Positions 22,655 to 34,878 of a stretch of DNA of 64,000 nucleotides are shown here, piece by piece. How positions within the stretch are numbered: the stretch's first letter is position 1; each line of letters starts with the position of its first letter. Origin of the DNA: Trema orientale (lineage: Eukaryota > Streptophyta > Magnoliopsida > Rosales > Cannabaceae); contig JXTC01000128.1 of assembly GCA_002914845.1 (NCBI GenBank), positions 143,897 through 207,896 of the forward strand, written 5' to 3'. The notes below the pieces were generated by a model, which saw nothing but the letters and a program-made list of their open reading frames with translations, was not told the origin of the DNA and did no database searches. A program made the translations under genes and the position numbers.

Positions 22655-24673
22655 TGTCACGACCTAAATCTCGGGCTAGTGGCAGAAAGAGAATTTCACA
22701 AGTGAAAATTTAAAAGTTATTTTTGAAAAATTTATAAAAATAGTTTTAAAAGTAAAATTCCCACAAATTTGTGAATACCACTAGACGTAGATTATTCATA
22801 AAAATTTATTAAAACAAACCAAGAATCACTATCAACAGTCTTACAATCTAGCATACTAATTATACAGACCGAGTCCGTGAAACGGACCCTTAAGTTTTAA
22901 GTACAAGCCAAGATAACTAAACAAAGTTATTTCACATAGTTACCAATTCCCAACAAGGTAACTCTCATTACTCAGTTCCCGAGTCTCCAAAATCACACCG
23001 AGTACTACCTGAGAGGGGAAAAGTAAGGGGTAAGCATTCACATGCTCAGTAGGAATTCAATTACCTTGGATAGATGCAATTTCAGAAAATCAAGTTTATA
23101 AATTACTAGTATCCAGAATAATCACATATTCAAAACCAAATCTAAAACCACATAATTATACATATCATATATCAACAAGAAAATAAGTGAGCTCTCGTCC
23201 TCTCATCACGGCCCTGTAATACCTCTGTAGCAGAGGTACCCAATATCCTGGCACTGCCCGTAGGCATATCAAATAAAAACCTGCTTAGTAGCCTAGGTCT
23301 CTCACCTAGTGCTGAAGCAACTCACCAGTAATCTAAGAATGCTGTGATGCTATAATGGAACTCAAATGTGTGATCCTATGATATGTACAACATGTAATAG
23401 TTCACCACAATCATGCATCTAATATTCAAATCATGCTTTCAAAATCTAACTTGGCATTATTCTGGGATTTACTGTAACATGGGCAGCACACCGTTGTTTT
23501 ACCCCATAATCATAATGTAAAAATATGTATAATAATCCACACAGTCTAATCCCAGTATAATTAACAAATTTCAACCATTAACCAAACCATCGTAAACCCA
23601 TAATTTTTGATAAACAATTTTTAATGCAATTAAAATTCAAAACATATATAAAATCAGGTAATCTAACCTCAACCTCGATATGGTAGTAATACCATGCTAT
23701 TGACACTCGAAGTATCCCACATTGGTCACTCGGGTATTTGAACAGCAATTTCTAGATCTCGATAAGTCCACTTGAAAAAGTAACTTTTCTACTAGAGCCT
23801 CAAATAGAGAAACAGAGATAGCCACTGAATTCAGAGCACCCAAAAATACTAGGTTAGAAATACACCTTGTCAAAAATAAGTCCCGACGTGGGACCGGTCC
23901 GTAGAACGCAAAATAGTATAATTTTGAGTCACAAAATTTCAAATTTCGTTCCACTTTGAAGCGTAGCGGTATTTTATAATAAAATTCATCTCACGACCTC
24001 ACTAAGTCCAAATTCGAAGTCAGAACTCAGTTTCGAGGTCCTGAGCATTAGTTAAGCTCAAAAATCTGAAAATTACAACAATACCACTTTTTGTTATTAT
24101 TTAAAAAAAGTCCTCGGATAAATAAATTACTTAACTAAAATAATTACGTCAATATCATTTTTTACAAAATTGGTAAAAACGGTAAAAGTTGTGAAAATCT
24201 TACCAGAGACGAAGTTGACTGCGCAACCACTTGGAGGTGGTCGGCGACGGCGAGAGAAGACCACACGTGCCGGCAGTGACGACTCACAGCGTCGGACGAT
24301 AGTGCAGTCGCCGGAAAACTGTAACTCAGGCGTGATCTTCAGTGGCTTGCTGCGGCGGCGTCCGGCGGCCAAACGGTACGAGACTGGCGGCGATAGCTTC
24401 GTCGGCAGCTGATCTTTCACGCGGGCTAGTGCGCCAGTCGAGATGGGCGGCGGTGGCGGAGCTGACCAGGAACTCCCTCTTTTCTCTCCTTTTTCAAGCC
24501 TTTCCTTGTGAGAATTTGGGCTTTTGGGGGGTTTTTAAGCAATTTCTGGGCACTGTTGCAAAATATTAAAATATTCTAGATATTTTCTTTATTTAATTCA
24601 AAAAATTGATAATTACGAAAATACCACTCAACATAAAAGTCCAAATTATCCCTATTAATTCACGGATTTTACA
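22655..24673 (-). repeat. Right LTR of Ty3 element B (5' LTR)
   Basis: 2,019 bp from TGTCACGAC at 22,655 to GGATTTTACA at 24,673, with TG...CA ends. The segment 22,910-23,190 and the segment from 23,905 to the end match the left LTR. The middle 700 bp (about 23,195-23,905) is absent on the left, and the first 255 bp next to the PBS differ. The part at 24,220-24,480 is GC-rich, with short composition-driven ORFs on both strands that are not genes. Confidence 0.85.
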
Positions 24674-25588
24674 GAATCTATATATTAGGTTATAACGGTG
24701 CGTGACAAAAGTGAATTATCTTCTGTTTTAATAAAGAGTGCTACAAATTATCGAAAAGTCAAGACTAGAATTCACAGTACAAGACACATTAGCTTGTCTA
24801 TTACATTGGCTTATAATTTTAGAGATAGAGAACAATCCTCAGTCGTCAGTCCCACCTGGGCCTCCTGTGCCTTTTACGAAATTAATTTTTGGAAACGACA
24901 ATCGACTACTTGTATATGATAGGAACAATAATATTGACTGTTACGATACTTTATGCACGTTACATCGATTAAATTTCAATCGTAATCTTTAACTAAAAAA
25001 AATTCGATCTTAAATTCCTTTCGACAAAAAAATTTATTGAAGATTAGATTAGTATTTTCTGAGGTTGATTTTTTTTTTTCCCGGGAAATACTTTCAATAA
25101 ATTGATAGTATCAAAATCAAGCAAAGCCAATCACAAACTCAACATATATGGTCGTTTCCATTTCAAAAATGTATGAGTGTACGTTGATGTAATTTTTTTT
25201 TTCGAGACAAAAATTTTATTTTCTTCTAGGGGAGACGAAAATTTAATTGAAATAGAAATTTGAGACAATAAATTGGTCATGTCAATGAATACGACAACTA
25301 GAGCCAAAAATGAAAATATATTATACCACACAAAATAGTTATCAAGAACCAAACCATACACAAGCCCCACTTGTGACTTGTGAGCCATTTCGCGATAATA
25401 TTAGTACAGATGACAAACCAAGATTTGTATATGTCGTAATCCATATTCTAATAATTCCATGGCACATACGTTCTTGGTAGATGCTCCCATACGTACGTTC
25501 TATTATCATGACTGGTGGAACCCTATGAGTCATTATGATCTTTAATGTGCATATGTACACTAACAATTGACACGCATACACGCAATGA
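24674..25588. other. Intergenic AT-rich stretch, nothing recognised
   Basis: Unique-looking AT-rich sequence between element B and the first hAT-like element. Short ORFs at 24,698-24,992 and 25,131-25,388 have no recognisable domain and no coding bias that I can see. Confidence 0.5.
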
Positions 25589-26464
25589 AGGGGTGATAAT
25601 TCGTGTTGCCAAGTTGGGTTTAGAGACGTAAAGTAGGTCAGGCTGGACCGGCCCACATTTGATAAATCCATACAGACTTTGTACCATGCTTAGGTCCGGC
25701 CCACCTAAAATATGAGCCAAGCCAGATCAGTCCATATTTTTATTAAAGGGCCTGGTATGGCCCACAGGCCCAACCCATATTTTATGTGGACCTAAGTGGG
25801 TCGTGCCTAAGTGGATTGTGCCTATGCGGGCCAAATATATGCCTAATTTTGTTGTTATTTTATGCTTTAAAATATCAAATATAAGCCTAAAACACATTCA
25901 TATTCTTTTAAAATTTGAATAAATTGAAAACAAAAATTAGTAAATAAATAACATTAAAAGCATATAAATGAAAATATTTAATTAAGATTTTTAAAAATTT
26001 TAATTAAGAAATATATTTAAAATTATACATAGAAGGACTAAATGTGGGCCTAATGTGGACCGATATAAATGTGGGTCGTGCTGGGCCGGGCTTGTGGGCC
26101 TATGACTAAGGCCGAGCCCGGCCCCTACTATATGTAATGGGCTGGCCCAGGCCCACATTAGCCGGGCTTGTGGGCCTAAGACTAAGGCCCAGCTCGGGCC
26201 CCTACAATATGTAACGGGCCGACCCAGACCCACATAATGTGGGCTTGGGTCGGGACGGGCCGATATCGTGCTTTTTCTTCGGAACATGGATCGGCCCATA
26301 TTGACATCTCTAGTTGGGTTCATGCCAGATTGATGTCTAATATATACATAAAATCGTTCAACCTGAATTCGATCCGTGATCAATCATGTTGAAAAAATCC
26401 TCAGCCTTAACCCAATCTGCACATAAGCGAATTGATCCGAACCCGACTAATTTGACATGTCTAG
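25589..26464. mobile_element. Older hAT-like non-autonomous element, split by a second one
   Basis: The left end reads AGGGGTGATAATTCGTGTTG and the right end, reverse complemented, CTAGACATGTCAAATTAGTCG. Both resemble the TAGGGGTGTCAAT-type termini of plant non-autonomous hAT elements. Without the inner element (25,621-26,312) and one copy of its duplication, about 176 bp remain. I could not find a convincing 8-bp duplication around it, so its bounds are approximate. Confidence 0.45.
25621..26312. mobile_element. Non-autonomous hAT-like element (692 bp)
   Basis: The termini are TAGAGACGTAAAG on the left and TAGAGATGTCAATATGGGCC (reverse complement) on the right. They are flanked by an exact 8-bp duplication GTTGGGTT (25,613-25,620 and 26,313-26,320), the size made by hAT transposases. 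The sub-terminal regions are filled with GGGCC/GGCCC words; the centre is AT-rich. There is no transposase gene; a short minus ORF at 26,000-26,383 merely runs through the repeats. It must rely on an enzyme encoded elsewhere. Confidence 0.88.
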
Positions 26465-26638
26465 ATAAAAAACAATTAACTTGCAATCTACTTTTGACCT
26501 GTCTTTTTTTTTTACTGTTATTTTCGTTTTCGTAGGGACTATTTATTTTAGCCTTATTTTAAAGAAATAAATTATGTGTGGAAAACTTTTATACAAACTA
26601 AAGTATCTACTCTCTATTTATAATACACAATAAAAAGT

Positions 26639-26976
26639 AAGGGCCTGTTTGGTTTGTGTTTACAAAACTCCTGTTTTAAAATTTTTTTTTGAATTTTCGT
26701 TTCAAATTTTTTTATTTCCAATATAGAATTTTGCATTTTCAAAATTTTGTTTGGTGTGTTGTTTTTTATTTAGTTTTCTGTTTGACTCCTCAAAAGTTTT
26801 AGAAAACGGCTTTTTTTTGTTTTCTAGTTTAATGAAGAATTTTTAACTTGTTTTCAAATCCTGTTTTTTGTTAATTTTGTAATCCCAAACCAAACAAAGT
26901 TTTTTGACCAGTTTTTATTTGCACAAACTCCAAAACCATAAAACTGTTTTTGAAAAGGGTACCAAACAAACCCTAA
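26639..26976. mobile_element. Inverted-repeat element of the 'GGGCCTGTTTGG' type
   Basis: The left end AAGGGCCTGTTTGGTTTG and the right end, reverse complemented, TTAGGGTTTGTTTGG form terminal inverted repeats around about 340 bp of T/A-rich sequence with no ORF. Plant miniature hAT elements commonly have these ends. I did not find a clear target duplication, so the exact limits are uncertain. Confidence 0.6.
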
Positions 26977-27469
26977 TATTATTCTTTCTTTATGTTTTTT
27001 AATTAGTTTTTAAATTAAAAATATTTTTTACTGTTTAATTATTTATATATTTATTGGTTAGTCAAACGAGTCAATTTCGTGTCAGATAGGTTGACCTGAA
27101 CCCAACCCGTTTCTTAATTCGTATCAAGCAGGTCGATCCAATTTTGACCCACATCCTTTTTCATCGGCCTTAACCTAAAAAAAATTGTGTCGTTTTCGTA
27201 TCGGATTATCATGTCGTAACCCGAATCGCATTCGTAAAACACATTATTCTAAACACTTAAAATAGATATATGATCTTCCAACATACTGTTATAATTGTTG
27301 ATGTACTTATTCTTGTTTATTAAATGCATCTAATTTTGAGTTCTCTTGAACTTTCGTTAATGTATCAACTATTAACATTGTTCCTCAACTTCGTCATTAT
27401 ATTTAACTTTAAGAATATGTCAATAGCGCCACATTTCATTAGAATAATGTTATGATAAACAGTACTTAC

Positions 27470-27504
<35 letters not shown>

Positions 27505-28537
27505 CTTGAAACTGAGTCAAACATTTTACTTTTTCAAAAAGTATTTAACAAGGTAAATCTCAATTTTATCACGTACAATGAATGAACACATTATTCTGAG
27601 GCTCTGAGCCCAACAGAAGTTTTTTAAGGACTCTGAAATGCAGACTTAGACGAACCCAAGGCTGAATTCAAGTTGTTTCGATGGGCTTGGACAAAGTGGC
27701 CTGGACAACTACTAAGTTCTTCCACCTTGTTCATATTTGTAATTATAAGCTCTATGTGGCATTAGTAATTATTTTTTATTCCCATATTTTATACGTAATA
27801 ACCCGTATAAAAAAATGGGGTTTAGATATATATATACACATACAGAGAAAAGAAAATAACGGATAAAGAGAAAAGACTAAACATTCCTTAATTAGTAGTA
27901 CTTATAGGGATTACTTTAGTAATTAAAAATTGGTCTCTTTAGAATCTCTTTGAAAAATCCAAGGAGTTTGATATTCTAGTCAGTTTTTCAACATACCCTT
28001 TATAAGGGGAGGGAAGAAAAAAAGACGGCTCTATACTCATAAGAAGATGAAAAAAAAAGAATAAGAGGATTATTATCATGAATTGTTAAGATTTACTATT
28101 AAGATAATATCTATAACAAGAGGCAGAGCAGGAATTTAATCCAGAGGCAAAAGAGAAAATTATCTCACCGCAAAAATAGTACAAGAAGAACTAGAAATTT
28201 TAAAAATGATAAAAATAAATAATAGGATATGAGAAATGTACTTTACTTGACTTTAAGAGAGAAAATGATAAAAGAAATGGGAAATAGACTTCACTTAACT
28301 TTAAGAATAGTTAAGAAAATGGTAAAATGGACTTCATAAGTTGGGCTTCACTAATGTAGAATGACCTAATCTAAAATTTTAGAGGATAATATACACTTGT
28401 AAATTATAATCAGAGAGTTATGACTTGTCAAGATGGGTACCGTGAATCAGGAAAATTTAATATTTCTAGTAAAATACTAAATTGTGGTAACAACTTATTG
28501 GGCTGCGTGGCCTATTTATAGACTCTACAGCGATATT
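26977..28537. other. Intergenic, with hAT-like remnant and (TA)n tract
   Basis: Bases 27,058-27,240 contain CGAGTCAATTTCGTGTCA and related words shared with the element at 28,546-28,927, so this is probably a decayed relative. A (TA) tract occupies 27,471-27,501. The rest is AT-rich, with no gene recognised. Confidence 0.5.
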
Positions 28538-28545
28538 CTTGACAT

Positions 28546-28927
28546 TAGGGGTGGCAATCTGTGTCGTGTCGTGTTTAACCTAATTAAATCGTGTCGTTAA
28601 CAGGTTAACCTACGTGCACCTATTTAATGAAAACGACGTGCAGATTGATGGGTCAAAATATATATAAATAGTATAATTGTTAGTTTACTCGATTTTTTTA
28701 ATTAAGTTTTACTATAGTAAGAGAAATTGGTTCATTAGCTTTATGTTTTTTATTTTATTTACAAGAAATTCATGAAAAAATATTTATTTGAAAATAATTA
28801 TTTAATATAATTTATTAAAAAATTACTTAATCGTGTCAATTCGAGTCAATTTCGTGTCAAGCAGGTTCAGCTAATCGTGCGGGTTTCGAGTCGTGTTATC
28901 GTGTCATGACCTATATTGCCACCCCTA
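28546..28927. mobile_element. Non-autonomous hAT-like element (382 bp)
   Basis: It starts TAGGGGTGGCAAT and ends with ATTGCCACCCCTA, a 13-bp perfect terminal inverted repeat. It is flanked by the exact 8-bp duplication CTTGACAT (28,538-28,545 and 28,928-28,935). Inner repeats of GTGTCGTGTCGTG and TCGTGTCATGAC flank an AT-rich core. No ORF is present. Confidence 0.9.
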
Positions 28928-28935
28928 CTTGACAT

Positions 28936-29615
28936 GTGTAGGACCTTAATAATTTAGAGAACTTGTCCTACAAGTTTGATGACTTTTGGAGATAGGTTGA
29001 AATTGTTATGAATATTGAAAATTTAGATTACTTAGGAAAAGTAGAGTTAAGTTTAGAAAGTGTATGGGTATGTAGCAACTAGTCATTATTTTTAGTGAAA
29101 TTAGAGTATAATTTCACTGGTTTGATACTTATATATATTTATGTAATAATAGTGTTTGAGAAGTTATACTGATTGTTTTGGTTAAATAGGCGAAATGAAC
29201 AATGCAAATAACTTTTGATCCTTTCTAGTAACTTTCTTTATATAAAAACTAAATGATTTATTATTTCAATCAAATTTTACTGTTTCGATCAAACTCATAT
29301 TTACAAAGTATTGTTTTAAAGCAGAAGTTTACAAGTGTATATATGATTTTGTAAAATAAGACTATTTATTGAAAGAAAATTATGTTACTAAAAAATAGTT
29401 ACTTTTATGGAAATACTTTGAGTTTTATCTTATAATTGCTTTTGTAATAAAATATGGATCAAATATATGAAATTGCTCTTATAAGAGTTTATATGAAAAT
29501 TATTAATAATCAAAGTGTAGTGTTTCTTATTTGTTGTTGTAAATGAATGTTGGTTATAATTTACGAAAAACATGATAAAATCAAAAATGAGTAGAAGCAT
29601 GGAAAATAAAAATTT
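28936..29615. other. Intergenic AT-rich stretch
   Basis: No gene or repeat recognised between the hAT-like element and the decayed copia LTR. Confidence 0.4.
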
Positions 29616-31104
29616 TTCTGGAATATAGTTTTTCATAAATCTTTTAGGATTTTTGTTGTGATCTAAGTACATACAGGAGATTGTGTACCTTAACCAGTGA
29701 ATCTTCCTTACTATGTACCAAGCTTGTAACCACAGAGGTGAATGGATACCTCGATCTTGATCAATCTTTAAGTGAGAATCCAAGAACTCCAATGGTGGCC
29801 TAAAGAATTTCTCTCTTTCATTTTTCTCTCAGTTTTCTATACAACCGCCAAACTAATGTTTCAGTCTAAACTGAATTATTACACAACAAGAGGCAGGAGG
29901 AGCCTATAATGGGAAAATTCGGCTAGCACAAGGAGAGATGGCTGACCAAATTTCTCTTGCTCTATGGATTAAGTGGTGGGCTCTAAAGGCCAACCTTGAT
30001 GTCAAACCTTTTTCTACTTTTTGTGTAATTGCCTAGAAAATGATTTGAGCCCAAATAATCTCACGCAGCCTAAGATGTTGGTGTAAGTTAGAGAATGGAC
30101 CTATTTAATTTAAGCTCTAATAGACAAGGCTCAGTTATAATTAACTCTTAATACAAGTGGCTTGTACTATTAGTTATGGACTTATTCTACTAAAGATCGA
30201 AACTGCACTCTTGAATTAAATAAATATCACAAGATACTTTATAATTAAAATTATGTGCATTAGATAATTAACATATATACGTATATTCCCATATAAATAC
30301 CGATAATTAGAGCTAAATAAAATTACCACTTTGCCCCTCTAAATATATATTTCAATTCCTTGAGACAAGACTTTATATCTAATAGATGACCATACTTACA
30401 GAAAGTCTTCAATTAATAAAATACAAAATTTTATTAATTACTTAACTAAGATTTAAAATATCTAAGCTCCTATAGCTCCTCAAGACGGTATTCACTTCTC
30501 TATATAATAGAGTTGTGGATTCCATATTTATAAGCATATGTTCCCAATGTCCATAATAATGTATTACTAAAATGTCAGGGTCTAGATCGTCAATTTCTTG
30601 ATCCGTACCTTTTAATGCCTCAAGTAATACGAATTATGAACATGAGTTCATCACCTATTTTAGGATTAAAAAAGACATACATTAATTATCAAGTTTGTGA
30701 GAATATGTTCTTGTCATCGGCACTTATTACAAGAACATATTTCACATGGTCTATATTCAATGTTTACATACCAAGACGTTTTGCACGTGGTCACACCATT
30801 ATAGATTAGGATACACTATAAATGCACAAAGTCCTGTAATATGACCCAAGAGCAGTATTCAGTTTTTCTTATTAGTTGTGAACAGTCTTATTTGATTTAA
30901 TTAGAGAAAATATATCTTAACTTTAATGAACAACTTTATTAAAATATTTCTCTAATAAATAAATTATGGAACCTTTTGGCATTTACTATTGTACCAATAA
31001 AAAAAAATTATCACAAATACTACGCATGAAATATCCTTTATTAAATATCAAAATATTCAATAAATGTCCATAAATAATAAACACTTTTGGGCATAATCCT
31101 AACA
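29616..31104 (-). repeat. 3' LTR of a second, decayed copia element
   Basis: On the minus strand it begins TGTTAGGATTATGCCC at 31,104, preceded by a purine-rich CGAGTGCTAGAA tract, and contains the family's promoter-proximal half. The end near 29,616 is inferred from a CTATATTCCAGAA terminus resembling the CCAGCA end of element C's LTR. I could not confirm it with a partner LTR or a target duplication. Confidence 0.65.
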
Positions 31105-31116
31105 TTCTAGCACTCG

Positions 31117-33530
31117 TAAAAAAAAATAATTTATTACATCTTTCGCATCCCTAAACCTATAAGGTAACCCTTAAAGCTCTTACTAGGTCGCGCTTTAGTC
31201 AATAAATCAGCTAGGTTATCTTCCAACGCTATCATGCACACAGTCATTTCTCCATGATCAACTATATCTCGAATAAGATGATACTTTCTCTCAATGTACT
31301 TCACTCTTTTTTGACTTCTAAGTTCCTTTGAGTTGGCAACTGCTCCACTATTGTCATAATATAAAGTCAAAGATTGACTAGTAGTAGGTACCACTTATAA
31401 ATTCATTAAGAATTTCTGGAGCCAAACAGCTTCCTTTGCAGCCTCACAAGTAGCTACATATTCAGCTTCCATGGTAGAGTAAGCAATGCAAGTTTACTTC
31501 CCAATTCTCTAAATAATACCTCCTCTGCCAAGAGTAAAGACAGAACCAGAAGTTGACTTTCTGAAGTCACGATCTAATTGGAAATTAGAATCTCTGTACC
31601 CAATGGGAGTAAGGTCTTCTCTAGAATATAAAAGCATATAGTCTCTAGTTCTCCGAATATACTTTAGAATATACTTGACTACCACCAAATGTTCTGGTCC
31701 TGGGTTTGATTGGAATCTACTAACAACTCTCACTACAAAGTATATATCAAGTTTAGTACATAATATGGCATACATGAGACTTCCCACTGCCGAAGCATAT
31801 GGTATCCTCTTCGTATCTTCTATATGTTTTCCCAAGACAACGACCCTTTCTTGGAGTTTATGTTAAATCTAGCTAAGATTTTATCTATAGATGAAGCTTG
31901 TGATAAAACTATAGATTTGTTCTTCCTATCACGAATGATTTTATCTATAGATGAAGCTAAGATTCCTAGTAAATAGCTTGTCTCACCGAGGTCTTTTATA
32001 TGAAATTGCTTTGCAAGCTATATTTTAGTAGTTGTCATTGTACCTACATCGTATCTAATGAGTAAAATGTCATCTACATTAAGTACCAGAAATATCGATT
32101 TACCATTTTCTATCTTTTTTTAAGACCCAAGGCTCGTCCACAACTTGATTATAACCATTAGATTTAATAGCTTGATGAAATTTTATATTCCACGATCTAG
32201 ATACTTGCGTTAGTCCAAAAAAGAACCTTTGCAAGTAACAGGCTTTTTTTGCATGGCCTTTTTCTGCAAAATTATCTGGTTGCACTATATAAATACTTTC
32301 GTAAAGATTTCTATTCAAAAATACAGCTTTGACATCCATTTGACAAATCTTATAATCGAGGGTCATGGCTATGAACAAAAGAACAATAATAGACTTTATC
32401 ACAGCAACAGAAAAGAAGGTTTCCTCATAATCGATTCCTTCTTTCTAGGTATAACCTTTTACTATAAGCCTTGCTTTGAAGGTCTTAACTTTTTCGTCTA
32501 TTCTCCTTTTTCTCTTATGGACCCATTTTGCACCCACTTGTTTTACTCTTTCGAGTAGATCCACAAGTTTTCAGACATGATTAGAGTACATGGACCTTAT
32601 CTCAGATTTTATGGCCTTTTGCTATGAGTTGGCATCAATATCCTTCATAGCTTCGTCATAGGATGAGGGATCTGTTTCTAAACTTTCATGGATTGTCTGG
32701 AAGAATTCACTTTGTCATCTTTCAGGTTATCTTACAAACCTCCCACTATAACAAGACTGTGGAGGATTCTGGGATATTTCAATGACTGGTTGTTGTTATA
32801 CAATAGGATGAACATTTTTTTCTGCAAGAAGTGGTCCACCAGTAGGTGGTGCTTGCTATAGAACTGGTAGGTTTACAGCTTAAGTCCCATATAGAACTTG
32901 TTGCTTTAAAACTACCCTTTGTGTTGGAGTACTCATAGTTCTCTGAAATAACATCATTTCATCAATCACAGGCGTTTTAATATTTAGAACATCTGTGGTT
33001 GAAATCTTTAGTGATTTCCATAATAATTACTTCGCTTTTGGGCTTGTAATTATTCACACAGTCTTTTTTGCAAATAAGGTCACATTCGTATTGACAAATA
33101 TCTTATTGTTATGAAACTAAAATAAAATAAAATAAAATAAAATTCCTTTCGTACCTTTTGAGATAATATACAAATTAGACTTCTTAAATCCAATTTTATC
33201 TTACCTTTTTATTTCTTTAACACATGAGTAGGACTCCCTCCTTTATGAGGATGAGGCAAATAAGACTTGCAACTAGTCCATAATTACGAGGTATTTTAGA
33301 AACAAATTAATATGAAACAATATTAAGAACCACTATTTGTATTCCTAAAGCGAGGTTAATAATGATGAATAATTGATTGAATCAAGTCAAACAGGGTTCT
33401 ATTTCTATTTTCTGTAACACCATTCTGCTCAGGTATGATTGGTGTTGATAATTGAGAAATCTTCTAATGAGGAATCATTGATAATATCTTGGTGATAACC
33501 GCCATCAAAAATGAAAGTGTTTTTTATGGT
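31117..33530 (-). pseudogene. Truncated copia polyprotein (integrase end, RT, RNase H)
   Basis: On the minus strand: an integrase remnant at about 33,350-33,520 with ISQLSTPIIPEQNGVTENRN; RT from about 32,402 (ICQMDVKAVFLNRNL) with the catalytic box near 32,070 reading NVDD; the segment IPYASAVGSLMYAI near 31,800; and RNase H ending in YYDNSGAVANSKELRSQK near 31,360 and GLGMRKM at about 31,140. Gag, protease and the first half of integrase are absent. A short duplicated patch (TTTTATCTATAGATGAAGCT, at about 31,878 and 31,939) adds further disruption. It is non-functional. Confidence 0.82.
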
Positions 33531-33845
33531 AAACGAACCAAGTTTATCTATTAAAATATTACAAACTTCCTCTCATTATTGTTAATGTCATTATTAAGTA
33601 AGCAGTGGATATAAGTTTTAATTTTGTAACTTATAGATCTAATAGTCCAAAGCAAATATGAAGACATTATTGAATAAACAAAAATAAATAAATATTCCAA
33701 AATATCCGAAAATACTTAATAAGTTTGCTCAAAGTAAAAGAGCTGCAATCCCAAAAAATATTAAAAATCATAAATAGACTTTTAAAATAAAAGATGTCTT
33801 CCACTACTTTGGCTTCTCGACTCCCCAGTACTACTAGCTTCAATC
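33531..33845. other. AT-rich tail of the truncated copia element, unassigned
   Basis: No protein motif could be assigned on either strand. It may be degraded integrase or unrelated sequence between the copia remnant and the palindrome. Confidence 0.35.
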
Positions 33846-34211
33846 TGTTAGAATTATGCCCAAAAAGTACTTATTATTTTTGGATATTTATTAAATATCC
33901 AAAGTAATAATTCATGCATAGTATTTGTGATGATATTTTGATTATTGATATAATAGTAAATGTCATAAAAATTCCATGATTTATTTATTAGGAAAATATT
34001 TTAATAAAGTTGATTATTGGTACAATAGTAAATGCCATACTTTATTAAAATATTTCTCTAATAAATAAATCATGGAACCTTTTGACATTTACTATTATAC
34101 TAATAATAAAAAATTATCACAAATACTATGTATGAAATATCATTTATTAAATATCAAAACATTTAATAAATGTCCATTAATAATAAACATTTTTTAGGGA
34201 TAATCCTAACA
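33846..34211. repeat. 366-bp palindrome of two opposed copia LTR starts
   Basis: The left arm starts TGTTAGAATTATGCCC. The right arm, reverse complemented, starts TGTTAGGATTATCCC. Each arm of about 180 bp matches the first 180 bp of the LTR at 31,104 in opposite orientations, meeting near 34,028 with almost no spacer. Flanking five-base words (CAATC and ATGAA) do not match, so no target duplication supports a simple insertion. Confidence 0.8.
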
Positions 34212-34252
34212 ATGAATATTTTGATAATCAACTTCACTAACTATGTAATACA

Positions 34253-34456
34253 GACCAATCCACAAGGATTATATGTGAATAGTACTAACCTAGTTACATG
34301 GGTTAATTGTGGTGAATTCGGACCTAACTACATGGGTTAAATATAGTAGATTCAGACCCACCTATATGGGTTAAATGAAGCATGTTTGGACTCACATACA
34401 AGGATTAACTAGAGTAGATTCAGACCTTGCTATAAAGATTAAGTGTAACCATAGTC
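34253..34456 (+). repeat. Six-copy 34-bp tandem repeat
   Basis: Six consecutive 34-base units, each starting GAC(C/T) or AACC and containing a central A(C/T)ATGGGTTAA or ACAAGGATTA word. The period is exactly 34 in all units although the sequence has diverged. No gene is seen in 34,212-34,878 apart from this. Confidence 0.85.
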
Positions 34457-34878
34457 GCTAAAAATAGTTGAGAAGTATAATTAAAAGTATTATTGACTGG
34501 ATGAGATTCGAACGTATAGATTTTGAAATTTATTACATATTTTTGTTAAAGTTTTTACCAAACAGTTTGCTTTAATTATTTTCAAAAGTATTGAATTCTA
34601 AAACCGAATTTGTTCCAAAAAATATTTGTTGATAATTTTGACTTACATATGCTTGATATAGCTACCGATTACTTATTGGAGTTCTAGCTCACCCTTTTAT
34701 TTTTTTCTTCCAGAATTTGAGGATCAATTGTGAAGATGTTTCTCCGAAAAATAACTTATTTAATAGTATTTGGGACACTTTGGAGTTCATAATTGGTAAT
34801 AACAAAGTCGTTCATCTTCATTAAAATAATGTAGTGACTCAAAAAATCAATTAATACCAATTTATATTTTTTAGAGTT

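Larger units (their letters stand above)
447..24673 (-). mobile_element. Ty3/gypsy LTR retrotransposon B (oldest layer, split twice)
   Basis: On the minus strand: LTR (24,673 to 22,655), PBS, gag, protease, RT up to 20,146; then copia element C; then the rest of RT, RNase H, integrase (10,716 to about 8,405); polypurine tract; and the second LTR (8,400 to 447), itself split by element A. Joining the RT across C keeps the frame at a conserved Leu-Tyr/Ala-Lys position. Many stops make it inactive. The bases beyond the right LTR are GAATC (24,674-24,678). No matching duplication exists on the left because another PBS and gag follow the LTR, so this is a tandem unit, not a simple insertion. Confidence 0.85.
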
